This document shows positions 43,959-53,478 of a stretch of 64,000 nt of DNA, in pieces. A model generated the notes under the pieces. That model worked only from the letters and a program-made list of their open reading frames with translations. It did not search any database and was not told where the DNA came from. Position 1 is the first letter of the stretch, and every line of letters starts with the position of its first letter. Source of the stretch: Sulfuriferula sp. (GTDB taxonomy: Bacteria; Pseudomonadota; Gammaproteobacteria; Burkholderiales; Sulfuriferulaceae); NCBI GenBank assembly GCA_031291235.1, contig JARLJL010000022.1, positions 186,001 to 250,000 of the forward strand, in the 5' to 3' direction. Both the position numbers and the translations under genes were made by a program.

Positions 43959-46288
43959 GCCGGATAGTGCATCAGTCTCAAACTCACGATAGCGCCGCGC
44001 TGCATGTTTCCGGGCGCGCCCGGTATGCCGACGATATTGCGCTGCCCGGCAATGCCCTGCATGTGGCGTTCGGCATGAGCACAGTGGCGCACGGGCGCAT
44101 CAAATTCTTGGATCTGTCGGCGGTCAGGAGCGCAGCGGGCGTGGTACAGGTGTTCGCCGCAGCGAACATCCCCGGTCATAACAACTACGGGCCGGTCCTG
44201 CACGACGATCCGATTTTTGCGACCGATGAAATCCAGTTTTACGGCCAGCCGATCTTTGCGGTGGCCGCACACAGTTTCGACGCCGCACGACGCGCTGCCA
44301 AACTGGCGCATATCGATTATGAAACATTGCCGGCGTTACTGAATATCGCTGACGCGCTGGCTGCCGAAAGTCAGGTCCTGCCGACGGAAACCTTGCGTCA
44401 TGGCGAACCGGAATCGGCGCTTGCAGCTGCGCTGCATCGACTGACCGGCACGGTGGCTATCGGCGGGCAGGATCATTTTTATCTGGAAGGCCAGATTGCC
44501 ATCGCCTTGCCGCAGGAAAACGGCGGCGTGCTGATACACAGCTCTACCCAGCATCCCAGCGAAGTACAGCATCTGGTAGCGCATGCGCTGGGCCGGCATT
44601 CCCACGACGTAGTGGTGCAATGCCGACGCATGGGCGGTGCTTTCGGCGGCAAGGAAAGTCAGCCTGCCTTGTTTGCCTGCGTTGCGGCAATTGTCGCAAC
44701 GGCGACGAGATTGCCGGCCAAAGTTAGGGTAGACCGCGATGCCGATATGGTGATGACGGGAAAACGCCACGATTTCAGTGCCGAATACGATGTCGGTTTC
44801 GATGCACAGGGGCGCATCGGCGGGCTGTCGCTGATGCTGGCGTCGCGTTGCGGCTACTCGGCGGATTTGTCCGGCCCGGTTAACGACCGCGCCATGTTCC
44901 ATGCCGACAACTGCTATTACCTGGAAAACGTGCAGATCGTATCGCATCGCTGCAAGACGCACACCGTGTCCAACACCGCTTTCCGCGGATTCGGTGGCCC
45001 GCAGGGCATGATGGCGATAGAAGCGGTGGTGGACGATATCGCCCGCTACCTGCAACTTGACCCGCTGGCCGTGCGCCGTGCCAATTTTTACGGTATCGAT
45101 GAGCGTAACGTGACGCCGTACAAAATGCCGGTGGAAGACAATCTCGTGCATCGCATCGTCGATCAGCTCTGCGCCAGCAGCGATTATGCTGCACGCCGGG
45201 CGGAGATTGCCGAATTCAATGCTTCGAGTCCGGTTATCAAGCGCGGCATTGCGCTGACGCCGGTCAAGTTCGGTATTTCCTTCACGGCCACGCAATACAA
45301 CCAGGCCGGTGCATTGGTGCAGGTATATACCGACGGCAGCGTTTTGCTTAACCACGGCGGTACCGAGATGGGGCAGGGCTTGTTTACCAAGGTGGCGCAG
45401 GTAGTGGCGGAGGAGTTTGGCATCGCGCTGGATCAGGTACGCGTTTCCGCTACCGATACCAGCAAGGTGCCGAATACCTCGCCTACCGCCGCGTCGTCGG
45501 GCAGCGACCTCAACGGCAAGGCTGCGCAGGCTGCGGCGCAAACCATCAGGGAACGGCTGGCGGCATTCGCTGCCGAGGCTTATCAGGTAGCGCCTGCGGA
45601 AGTGGTATTTGCCGACGGCGAAGTGCGGATGCCGGGACACACGCTGAAATTCGCCGCGCTGGTGCATCAGGCTTACATGGCACGGGTATCGCTGTCGTCT
45701 ACCGGCTATTACCGTACGCCCAAAATTCATTACGACCGCAAAACCTTTAGCGGCAGGCCGTTTTATTACTTCGCCTGGGGCGCGGCCGTTGCCGAAGTTG
45801 CGATCGACACGCTGACCGGCGAGAACCGCATGCTGCGCGTTGACATTTTGCACGACGTCGGCAAATCGCTTAATCCGGCGCTGGATATCGGCCAGATCGA
45901 GGGCGGCTTTCTGCAAGGCGCCGGATGGCTTACATCCGAAGAGCTGTACTGGAGCGATAAGGGCGAGCTGAAAACCCACGCGCCATCCACCTATAAGATC
46001 CCTGCGGCCAGCGACTGGCCGGAGGATACGCGCATTAGCCTGCTGCAGGATACGCCCAACGCCGAGGATACGATATTCCATTCCAAGGCAGTAGGCGAAC
46101 CGCCGCTGATGCTGGCGATTTCGGTATTCCATGCCTTGCGCGATGCCGTTGGCGGTGCTGCAGGGCCGCAGGCAGCGGCGCGATTGACAGCACCGGCCAC
46201 ACCCGAAGCGATCCTGCATGCGCTGGACGTGCCGGCCGGTTCAACACCGGATAATTTTCTGTCGGTCGAGAACAGGGTGACCGCATGA
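43955..46288 (+). CDS. xdhB: Xanthine dehydrogenase molybdopterin-binding large subunit
   Basis: Oxidises hypoxanthine and xanthine to urate at a molybdenum cofactor. The protein has 777 residues with RRMGGAFGGKESQ, the substrate-loop NTAFRGFGGPQGM (Arg), GTEMGQGLFTKV and the catalytic Glu in KAVGEPPLML. The ATGA overlap with xdhA and with xdhC indicates coupled translation. Confidence 0.95.
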   Translation: MSRIVHQSQTHDSAALHVSGRARYADDIALPGNALHVAFGMSTVAHGRIKFLDLSAVRSAAGVVQVFAAANIPGHNNYGPVLHDDPIFATDEIQFYGQPIFAVAAHSFDAARRAAKLAHIDYETLPALLNIADALAAESQVLPTETLRHGEPESALAAALHRLTGTVAIGGQDHFYLEGQIAIALPQENGGVLIHSSTQHPSEVQHLVAHALGRHSHDVVVQCRRMGGAFGGKESQPALFACVAAIVATATRLPAKVRVDRDADMVMTGKRHDFSAEYDVGFDAQGRIGGLSLMLASRCGYSADLSGPVNDRAMFHADNCYYLENVQIVSHRCKTHTVSNTAFRGFGGPQGMMAIEAVVDDIARYLQLDPLAVRRANFYGIDERNVTPYKMPVEDNLVHRIVDQLCASSDYAARRAEIAEFNASSPVIKRGIALTPVKFGISFTATQYNQAGALVQVYTDGSVLLNHGGTEMGQGLFTKVAQVVAEEFGIALDQVRVSATDTSKVPNTSPTAASSGSDLNGKAAQAAAQTIRERLAAFAAEAYQVAPAEVVFADGEVRMPGHTLKFAALVHQAYMARVSLSSTGYYRTPKIHYDRKTFSGRPFYYFAWGAAVAEVAIDTLTGENRMLRVDILHDVGKSLNPALDIGQIEGGFLQGAGWLTSEELYWSDKGELKTHAPSTYKIPAASDWPEDTRISLLQDTPNAEDTIFHSKAVGEPPLMLAISVFHALRDAVGGAAGPQAAARLTAPATPEAILHALDVPAGSTPDNFLSVENRVTA

Positions 46289-47331
46289 CGCATTGGATCG
46301 CCGAACTCGACAAGCTGCTGGCCGACGGCAACGATGTTGTGCGTATCGTGGTGGCTGCTACCAAGGGCTCCGCGCCGCGCGAAGCGGGTGCTGCGATGCT
46401 GGTACACAGTGGCGGTGCCTGGGGTACGCTGGGCGGCGGGCAGCTGGAATTCAACGCTATTGAGCTGGCCTATGAGTTGCTGGCCCGCACCGGCAGCATG
46501 GCGCATAGTCAGCGCTTTACGCTGGGGGCGTCGCTAGGCCAGTGTTGCGGCGGCATCGTGGATTTGTGGTGGGAGCGGTTTACTGCCGCAGACCGGCCGC
46601 TGATCGCAGATGCCCACGCGCGATTGCGGCAGGGTGGCGGTCTGGTGCTGGCCAGTCTGGTCGCCGGACAGGCTTGCCGCCGTGCATTGTTTGACGCAGC
46701 AGCATCGCGGGAATCGGGTCTGCTGACCGAAGAAGCGCACATCATGATGGACTCGGCAACGACCGCACCGCGCATACGCATGCTGCATCGCGACACGGAT
46801 ATGGTACTGCTGGAGCGGCTGGATCGCAAGCATACGCCGTTGTGGCTATTCGGCGCCGGGCACGTGGGTCAGGCCATAGTCGGCTTGCTGCGCGATCTGC
46901 CGTTCGATATTACCTGGGTCGATCCGCGCGAGGATATTTTCCCGGCAGCGGTGCCGGCGAATGTCACCGTGCTGGCAAGCGACGCGCCCGCTGCGGAAGT
47001 GCGCTATGCGCCGGACGACGCATGGTTTCTGGTGCTGACACACGATCATGCGCTCGATTACGCCATTTGCGCGGCCATACTGGCGCGGGAAACCGGCGAA
47101 TTCATCGGCCTGATCGGTTCGCGTACCAAGGCTGCACGATTTACTCACCGGTTGGCACATGAGGGCTATCGGCCCGAACGCATTACCTGCCCGATCGGGG
47201 TGCCGGGTATTAGCGGCAAGGAGCCTGCCACCATCGCCGTTGCCGTCGCAGCGCAACTGTTGCAATTGCGCGAGGCGCAAGCCGTGACGACCGGTTTCGA
47301 TGCAGCTGCCTACAACGTTCAAGGGAGATAG
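46285..47331 (+). CDS. xdhC: Xanthine dehydrogenase accessory protein XdhC
   Basis: Binds and sulfurates the molybdenum cofactor before insertion in XdhB. The protein has 348 residues: N-terminal XdhC/CoxI domain (RIVVAATKGSAPREAGAAML, LGQCCGG) and a Rossmann domain (LWLFGAGHVGQAIV) with YALVLTHDHALD-like motif (FLVLTHDHALDY) and a GLIGSRTKAARF stretch. It follows xdhB by overlap and precedes the transporter genes by one base. Confidence 0.93.
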   Translation: MTHWIAELDKLLADGNDVVRIVVAATKGSAPREAGAAMLVHSGGAWGTLGGGQLEFNAIELAYELLARTGSMAHSQRFTLGASLGQCCGGIVDLWWERFTAADRPLIADAHARLRQGGGLVLASLVAGQACRRALFDAAASRESGLLTEEAHIMMDSATTAPRIRMLHRDTDMVLLERLDRKHTPLWLFGAGHVGQAIVGLLRDLPFDITWVDPREDIFPAAVPANVTVLASDAPAAEVRYAPDDAWFLVLTHDHALDYAICAAILARETGEFIGLIGSRTKAARFTHRLAHEGYRPERITCPIGVPGISGKEPATIAVAVAAQLLQLREAQAVTTGFDAAAYNVQGR

Positions 47332-47332
47332 T

Positions 47333-48895
47333 GTGAACACGAGCATACCCGTTACCCATCCGCGGCTGGAGTTGCGCGGCATTACCAAGATATATCCTTC
47401 GGTGATCGCCAATGAAAACGTCGATCTGATCGTACGTCCGGGAGAAATTCACGCCGTGCTGGGCGAAAACGGCGCCGGCAAAAGCACGCTGATGAAAATC
47501 ATCTACGGCGTGACCAAACCGGATGCCGGCGAAATGTTGTGGGAGAACCGCGAGGTCACTATAGAGTCGCCTGCCGCAGCCCGTCGCATGGGCATAGGTA
47601 TGGTATTTCAGCACTTTTCCCTGTTTGAAACGCTGACCGTGGCCGAGAATATTTCGCTGGCCCTGGATACGGCCATCCCGCCTGCCGAACTGGCGAAGCG
47701 CATCAGCGAAGTTTCGATGGAATACGGCTTGCCGGTCGATCCGCACCGTCTGGTACACAGCATGTCGGTGGGCGAGCGCCAACGCGTGGAAATCGTGCGC
47801 TGCCTGCTCAACGACCCGCGTCTGCTGATTATGGACGAACCCACTTCGGTGCTCACGCCGCAGGCGGTGCTCAAGCTGTTCGACACCTTGCGCCGGTTGG
47901 CTTCCGAGGGGTGCAGCATACTTTACATCAGCCACAAGCTGGACGAGATACAGGCCTTGTGCGACAGCGCCACGATATTGCGCAGCGGGCGCGTCACCGG
48001 CACTACCAGCCCCAAACAGGAAACCCGCGAATCGCTGGCGCAGATGATGATAGGCAGGGAGTTGCCGGAATGCCAGATGGATGCCAGTACACCTGGCGAA
48101 ACGCGTTTGCTGATCAATCACCTCAGCCTGTCCACTATCGATCCGTTCGGCACCACGCTCAAGGATATCAATCTGGAAGTCCGCGGCGGGGAAATGGTCG
48201 GCATCGCCGGTATTTCCGGTAACGGCCAGAAAGAGTTGCTGGCTGCCCTGTCCGGCGAGCAACCGGCAATGCAAGACGATGTCACGCAGATTTGCGGCGT
48301 CGCTGCCGGCAAGCTCAACCCCGCCCAGCGGCGCAAGCTGGGGCTGCGTTTCGTACCGGAAGAACGTCTGGGCCGCGGCGCAGTGCCGGCTTTAAGCCTC
48401 GCGCTCAATGCCATGCTCACCAATAACGACAGCAGCATGGTCAGGCACGGCCTGATTTCATATCAGGCAGTACGCAGCTTCGCCCGCGACGTGATAGACA
48501 AATTCAATGTCAAATGCGGCGGCGACAAGGCGCTGGCAGGCAGTCTCTCCGGCGGCAATCTGCAAAAATTCATCGTCGGGCGCGAGATCATGCTCGCCCC
48601 CAAGGTGATGATCGTTGCCCAGCCGACCTGGGGGGTGGATGTGGGCGCTGCGCAATTGATCCGGCAGGCGTTGATCGAGCTGAGAAATCAGGGCGTGGCG
48701 GTATTGGTGGTGTCGGAAGAACTGGAAGAACTATTCATGATATGTGATCGCATTGCCGTGATCGCCGACGGACGTCTGTCCCCGGCGGTGCCTACTGCGC
48801 AGACCAGCGTGGAGCAGATCGGTCTGTGGATGAGCGGAGAATTCAAACACGATGCCGAATCCAGTCAAAATGAATCGGAGGTTGCACATGCCTAA
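47333..48895 (+). CDS. ABC transporter dual ATP-binding protein, nucleoside/nucleobase (NupO/YufO) type
   Basis: The protein has 520 residues with two ATPase domains. The first has GENGAGKST, SVGERQRVEIVR and LLIMDEPTSVL. The second has a degenerate P-loop (GISGNGQKE) but an intact LSGGNLQK signature and VAQPTWGVDVGA, as usual for this family. I start at the GTG at 47333 (AAGGGAG upstream). With the two permeases next door and the BmpA-like receptor at 29857 it should import purine nucleosides or bases. Confidence 0.9.
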   Translation: MNTSIPVTHPRLELRGITKIYPSVIANENVDLIVRPGEIHAVLGENGAGKSTLMKIIYGVTKPDAGEMLWENREVTIESPAAARRMGIGMVFQHFSLFETLTVAENISLALDTAIPPAELAKRISEVSMEYGLPVDPHRLVHSMSVGERQRVEIVRCLLNDPRLLIMDEPTSVLTPQAVLKLFDTLRRLASEGCSILYISHKLDEIQALCDSATILRSGRVTGTTSPKQETRESLAQMMIGRELPECQMDASTPGETRLLINHLSLSTIDPFGTTLKDINLEVRGGEMVGIAGISGNGQKELLAALSGEQPAMQDDVTQICGVAAGKLNPAQRRKLGLRFVPEERLGRGAVPALSLALNAMLTNNDSSMVRHGLISYQAVRSFARDVIDKFNVKCGGDKALAGSLSGGNLQKFIVGREIMLAPKVMIVAQPTWGVDVGAAQLIRQALIELRNQGVAVLVVSEELEELFMICDRIAVIADGRLSPAVPTAQTSVEQIGLWMSGEFKHDAESSQNESEVAHA

Positions 48896-49997
48896 TCTGG
48901 AACGTCGGGCCCAGCCTTCCATGGTCATGATGTTTGCGTCGCCGGTGATTGCCGCCGTGTGCATGCTGATCACCGGTTACCTGCTGTTTACGCTGTTGGG
49001 GAAAGAACCGCTGCATGCTTTCTGGGTGTTTTTTATCAAACCCCTGACGACCGCCTACGGCATCGGCGAATGGCTGCTGAAAGCGACGCCGCTGATTTTG
49101 TGCGGGCTGGGGCTGGCGATCGGCTTTCGTGCCAGCGTGTTTAACATCGGTGCAGAGGGGCAATTGACCATAGGCGCCATTGCGGCGGGCGGCGTAGGGC
49201 TGTATTTCAACGGTGTGAATGCGCCGTGGATACTGCCGCTGATGATGCTGGCAGGGATAGTCGGGGGCATGCTGTGGGCTGCCATTCCGGCGCTGTTGCG
49301 CACGCGTTTCAACACCAGCGAGATACTGGTGAGCCTGATGCTGGTGTATGTCGCTCAGCTGCTCCTGGGTTTTCTGGTGCAAGGCCCTTGGCGCGACCCG
49401 GACGGCTTCAATTTCCCGCAAACCAAGATGTTTACCGAATCGGAAATGCTGCCGTTGCTGATGGAAGGGCTGCGCACCAACATATCCTTTATCCTGGCCT
49501 TGCTGCTGGTCGCGGCGTCCTGGTTCTATTCGCACAAGATGTTCGCCGGTTTTCGCATGCAGGTCAGCGGTCTGGCGCCGGCAGCAGCGCGTTATGCCGG
49601 ATTCAGCGAGAAGCGCAATGTCTGGCTGGCGCTGCTGATCAGCGGCGGCATGGCCGGGCTGGCCGGGATGGGTGAAATTACCGGGCCGATAGGTCAGTTG
49701 CAGCCGGTTATTTCTCCGGGATACGGCTTTGCCGCCATCATCGTCGCCTATGTCGGGCGCTTGCATCCGCTGGGCGTGCTGCTGGCCAGCCTGCTGATGT
49801 CGCTGCTGTATCTGGGCGGCGAAACCGCGCAGATGGAGCTCGGCCTGCCTTCCGCCGTCACGGGTCTGTTTCAGGGCTTGCTGCTGTTCTATCTGCTGGC
49901 GGCAGACATCTTTATCAATTTCCGTATCAAGACGCGTAAACGTCCGCTGGAACAGGCAGAGCCTGTGAAGCCGGCCTTGTCCGAGGAGCTGACATGA
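48888..49997 (+). CDS. ABC transporter permease, nucleoside/nucleobase (NupP/YufP) type
   Basis: Inner-membrane permease of 369 residues and about ten helices. GLAIGFRASVFNIGAEGQLTIG is the family hallmark; GLAGMGEITGPIGQL and GYGFAAIIVAYVGRLHP follow. The ATG at 48888 is preceded by CGGAGG and overlaps the ATPase stop; an earlier in-frame ATG is less well placed. The C-terminal tail is charged and cytoplasmic. Confidence 0.9.
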   Translation: MPNLERRAQPSMVMMFASPVIAAVCMLITGYLLFTLLGKEPLHAFWVFFIKPLTTAYGIGEWLLKATPLILCGLGLAIGFRASVFNIGAEGQLTIGAIAAGGVGLYFNGVNAPWILPLMMLAGIVGGMLWAAIPALLRTRFNTSEILVSLMLVYVAQLLLGFLVQGPWRDPDGFNFPQTKMFTESEMLPLLMEGLRTNISFILALLLVAASWFYSHKMFAGFRMQVSGLAPAAARYAGFSEKRNVWLALLISGGMAGLAGMGEITGPIGQLQPVISPGYGFAAIIVAYVGRLHPLGVLLASLLMSLLYLGGETAQMELGLPSAVTGLFQGLLLFYLLAADIFINFRIKTRKRPLEQAEPVKPALSEELT

Positions 49998-50920
49998 ACA
50001 CGGCGCAATTCATTCCCATTTTCGCCAGCGTTGTGGCTGCCGCTACGCCGCTGGCCTATGCCGCATTCGGCGAACTGGTGACCGAGCGCGCCGGTATACT
50101 CAATCTCGGCGTGGAGGGCATGATGCTGGTCGGTGCTATTGCCGGTTTTGCCGTTGCATCGCAAACAGGCAGCCTGAGTCTAGGGTTTGCCGCTGCCATA
50201 CTTGCCGGCATTTTGCTCTCGTTGATATTCGCAGTGCTGACGTTAACTTTACAGACCAATCAGGTGGCTACCGGGCTGGCGCTGACTTTGTTCGGCGTGG
50301 GGCTGAGCGCTTTCGTCGGCAGATCCTATGTCGGCATGTCGCTGAACGGTTTGCCCAAGCTGGATATCCCGGTGCTGGGCGACATTCCCTTTGTGGGCCC
50401 GTTGCTGTTCCATTTTGATATTGTGGTTTACGGTTCGCTGGCGTTGCTGTTCGCCTTGCAATGGTTTTTCGGCCGCTCGTACTGGGGGCTGGTGGTGCGG
50501 GCGATCGGCGAATCGCCTGCTTCGGCGCATGCCATAGGCTATCCGGTCATACGCATACGCTATCTGTCCATCCTCTTCGGCGGCGCCATGAGCGGGCTGG
50601 CGGGCGCTTATCTGTCGCTGGCGATTACGCCGATGTGGGTGGAGGGCATGACCGCGGGTCGCGGCTGGATCGCGCTGGCGCTGGTGGTATTCGCTACCTG
50701 GAAACCAATGCGCGTATTGCTGGGGGCCTATCTGTTCGGCGGCGTGACCATACTGCAATTCTACGGGCAAGGCATGGGCGTGCACGTGCCGTCGGAGATA
50801 CTTTCCATGCTGCCTTACGTGGTGACTATTTTTGTGCTGGTGCTGATCAGCCGCAATCCTAAAACCATACTGCTGAATCAGCCCATGTCGCTGGGACAAA
50901 GTTTTTATCCACACTCTTAA
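49994..50920 (+). CDS. ABC transporter permease, nucleoside/nucleobase (NupQ/YufQ) type
   Basis: Second permease of the transporter, 308 residues, with LVTERAGILNLGVEGMML near residue 28, ATGLALTLFGVGLSAFVG, and GRGWIALALVVFATWKP. It overlaps its partner permease by four bases. The set resembles the ABC importers of the guanosine/nucleobase group that work with BmpA/NupN-like receptors. Confidence 0.9.
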   Translation: MNTAQFIPIFASVVAAATPLAYAAFGELVTERAGILNLGVEGMMLVGAIAGFAVASQTGSLSLGFAAAILAGILLSLIFAVLTLTLQTNQVATGLALTLFGVGLSAFVGRSYVGMSLNGLPKLDIPVLGDIPFVGPLLFHFDIVVYGSLALLFALQWFFGRSYWGLVVRAIGESPASAHAIGYPVIRIRYLSILFGGAMSGLAGAYLSLAITPMWVEGMTAGRGWIALALVVFATWKPMRVLLGAYLFGGVTILQFYGQGMGVHVPSEILSMLPYVVTIFVLVLISRNPKTILLNQPMSLGQSFYPHS

Positions 50921-50938
50921 CAAAAATAACTGAAATTT

Positions 50939-52144
50939 ATGAATGCGTATTGGCTGGATTGGTTGAATTTGCTCGGTCGCTGGGTACACCTGATTACCGG
51001 CATCGCCTGGATCGGGGCTTCGTTTTACTTTGTCTGGCTGGATAACCACCTGCTGGCACCCAGAGATGCAGGCGATACCGACAAGGGCATCAGCGGGGAA
51101 GTGTGGTCGGTGCACGGCGGCGGTTTTTATCATGCGCAGAAGTACCGCGTGGCGCCGGCGCTGTTGCCGGAGACGCTGCACTGGTTCAAGTGGGAAGCCT
51201 ATTCGACCTGGCTGTCGGGCTTTTTCATGCTGTGTCTGGTGTATTACGCAGGTGCAGCAACCTATTTGATTGACCCGTCCGTCGCTGCATTGACGCCGCT
51301 GGAGGCGATTGCCATCGGTCTCGGTACGCTGGCGCTGGGCTGGCTGGTCTACGACGGTCTGTGCCGCTCGCCGCTGGGGCGCGACGATCGCTTGCTCGGT
51401 CTGGCAGTGCTGGCGCTGTCGGTCTTTGCCGCCTGGGGGCTGACTCACGTATTCAGCGGACGCGGTGCATTTATTCACTACGGCGCCATGCTAGGTACGC
51501 TGATGGTAGGCAACGTGTTTTTTGTCATCATTCCGGGCCAGCGCGAGCTGATCAAGGCCAAACTGGCCGGACGCGAACCCGATCCGACCCCTGGATTGAA
51601 AGCCAAGCAGCGCTCGGTGCACAACACCTATTTCACCTTACCGGTGATCTTTACCATGATGAGCAATCATTACGCGCTGGTATTCAATCATGCGTATAAC
51701 TGGGTGTTGCTGATCGCCATTTCCATTGCCGGTGCGGCGATACGGGTGTATTTCGTTTCGCGGCACAAGGGGCAGGCCAAACCGGCAGCGCTGGTGCTGG
51801 GCATCGTGATGCTGGCAGGTACGGCTATCGCCATTTCACCGGCGGCGACGCCGCAGCCGCCGGCCAGTGCTGCGGTGAACCCGGCCGAGCGCTTCGCACA
51901 GGTGGTGCAGATCGTGCAGACCCGCTGCGTTGCCTGCCATGCCGAGCATCCGACCCAGACCGGGTTTGCCGCCGCGCCCAAGGGCGTCATGTTGGATACG
52001 CCGACGCGGGTGGAAACGCAGGCGACGCTGATTTACCAGCAGGTATCCAGCCATGCCATGCCGCTGGGGAATATCACCGCGATGACAGAACAGGAACGGC
52101 AATTGATTGCTGCCTGGCACGATGCAGGGGCACTGTCCAAATGA
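50939..52144 (+). CDS. puuD: Urate hydroxylase PuuD (membrane protein with cytochrome c domain)
   Basis: Oxidises urate to 5-hydroxyisourate, passing electrons through a c-type haem rather than to oxygen directly. The protein has 401 residues: an N-terminal membrane part with about eight helices (start YWLDWLNLLGRWVHLITGIA, His-containing), a periplasmic loop, and a C-terminal cytochrome c domain with CVACHAEHP (~335) and a late Met (SHAMPLGN). It replaces soluble uricase and is the main urate oxidase candidate here. Its stop overlaps guaD. Confidence 0.92.
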   Translation: MNAYWLDWLNLLGRWVHLITGIAWIGASFYFVWLDNHLLAPRDAGDTDKGISGEVWSVHGGGFYHAQKYRVAPALLPETLHWFKWEAYSTWLSGFFMLCLVYYAGAATYLIDPSVAALTPLEAIAIGLGTLALGWLVYDGLCRSPLGRDDRLLGLAVLALSVFAAWGLTHVFSGRGAFIHYGAMLGTLMVGNVFFVIIPGQRELIKAKLAGREPDPTPGLKAKQRSVHNTYFTLPVIFTMMSNHYALVFNHAYNWVLLIAISIAGAAIRVYFVSRHKGQAKPAALVLGIVMLAGTAIAISPAATPQPPASAAVNPAERFAQVVQIVQTRCVACHAEHPTQTGFAAAPKGVMLDTPTRVETQATLIYQQVSSHAMPLGNITAMTEQERQLIAAWHDAGALSK

Positions 52145-53478
52145 ATGCAAGCCTATCGTCACGCCACGCCTTTCGCGGCAGCGTGCTGCATTTTCTGTCC
52201 GATCCGGGCGAAGGCGGCGCTCCCCATGCCTGCGAGTTTTTTGAAGACGGCCTGATGCTGGTGGAGAACGGTCTGGTGGTCGCGCTAGGATATTATTCGG
52301 AGTTGTATCCGACCTTGCCCGCCGGTACGCCGCTGACCGACTATAACGGCAAGCTGATCATGCCCGGATTCATCGACACGCATATCCATTATCCGCAAAC
52401 GGATGTCATCGCTTCGCCCGGCACGCAATTGCTGGACTGGCTGGAGCGATACACTTTTCCGGCCGAGCGTCGTTTCGACGACATCGGCCATGCCACCGAG
52501 GTGGCGGAATTTTTCGTCGACGAGCTGTTGCGTAACGGCACCACGACTGCGCTGGTGTTCGGTACGGTGCATCGCCAGTCGATCGACGCCTTTTTTACCG
52601 TGGCCGCGCAGCGCAACCTGCGCATGGTGGCGGGCAAGGTATTGATGGATCGCAATTGCCCCGAATTCCTGCGCGATACGCCGGACAGCGGGTTTGCCGA
52701 CAGCGCGGCGCTGATAGAACGCTGGCACGGGCAGGGGCGGCTGGGCTACGCTATTACGCCGCGCTTCGCCATCACTTCCAGCGAGGCGCAACTGGCGCGC
52801 GCAGGCGAGCTGGCGCAGGCTTATCCCAATGTGCACATCCATAGCCATCTGGCGGAAAACACTGCCGAAGTGGCCTGGGTCGCCGAACTGTTTCCTGATA
52901 GCCGCAGTTATCTCGACGTGTACGATCACTATGGCTTGTTGCGCGAACGCGCGGTGTACGCACACTGCGTCCATCTCGATGAGGCCGATCGCCGGCGCAT
53001 GGCCGACAGCGGCGCGACAGCGGCGTTTTGCCCGACGTCGAATCTGTTTCTCGGCAGCGGGCTGTTCGATCTCGCCGGGTCGCGCGATGCGGGCATGCGC
53101 GTCGGGCTGGCTACCGATGTGGGCGGCGGCACCAGTTTCAATATGCTGCAAACGCTGGGCGAGTCGTACAAGGTAGCGCAACTGCGCGGCTATACGCTGT
53201 CGCCTTTGCTGGCGTTCTATATGATTACATTGGGCAATGCGATTGCGCTGGGGCTGGATAGCCATATCGGCAATTTTGCCGCAGGCAAGGAAGCAGACTT
53301 TGTGGTGCTGGACCCGGCATCGACGCCGCTGATAGCACGGCGCATGGAAAGTGCTGCAACGTTGGCGGAGCGTCTGTTTATCCTGATGATGCTGGGCGAC
53401 GACCGGGCGATAGCTGCAACGTATATCCGCGGCAAATCCGAATATCATAGAAATCAACAGGTTATATCAAATGCTTGA
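52141..53478 (+). CDS. guaD: Guanine deaminase
   Basis: Converts guanine to xanthine and ammonia. The protein has 445 residues of the amidohydrolase fold: PGFIDTHIHYPQTD carries the first His pair, then HIHSHLAEN, AHCVHLDEAD and LATDVGGGTSFNML (final Asp). The long TFPAERRFDD segment after the first strand is specific for guanine deaminase. It overlaps both neighbours. A structurally unrelated small deaminase at 39281 may do the same job. Confidence 0.93.
   Translation: MNASLSSRHAFRGSVLHFLSDPGEGGAPHACEFFEDGLMLVENGLVVALGYYSELYPTLPAGTPLTDYNGKLIMPGFIDTHIHYPQTDVIASPGTQLLDWLERYTFPAERRFDDIGHATEVAEFFVDELLRNGTTTALVFGTVHRQSIDAFFTVAAQRNLRMVAGKVLMDRNCPEFLRDTPDSGFADSAALIERWHGQGRLGYAITPRFAITSSEAQLARAGELAQAYPNVHIHSHLAENTAEVAWVAELFPDSRSYLDVYDHYGLLRERAVYAHCVHLDEADRRRMADSGATAAFCPTSNLFLGSGLFDLAGSRDAGMRVGLATDVGGGTSFNMLQTLGESYKVAQLRGYTLSPLLAFYMITLGNAIALGLDSHIGNFAAGKEADFVVLDPASTPLIARRMESAATLAERLFILMMLGDDRAIAATYIRGKSEYHRNQQVISNA

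Noticed and set aside
44336-46219. Antisense open frame of about 627 codons opposite xdhB
   Set aside because: The plus-strand frame has complete XDH motifs; the antisense product has none and is Arg/Gln-rich.
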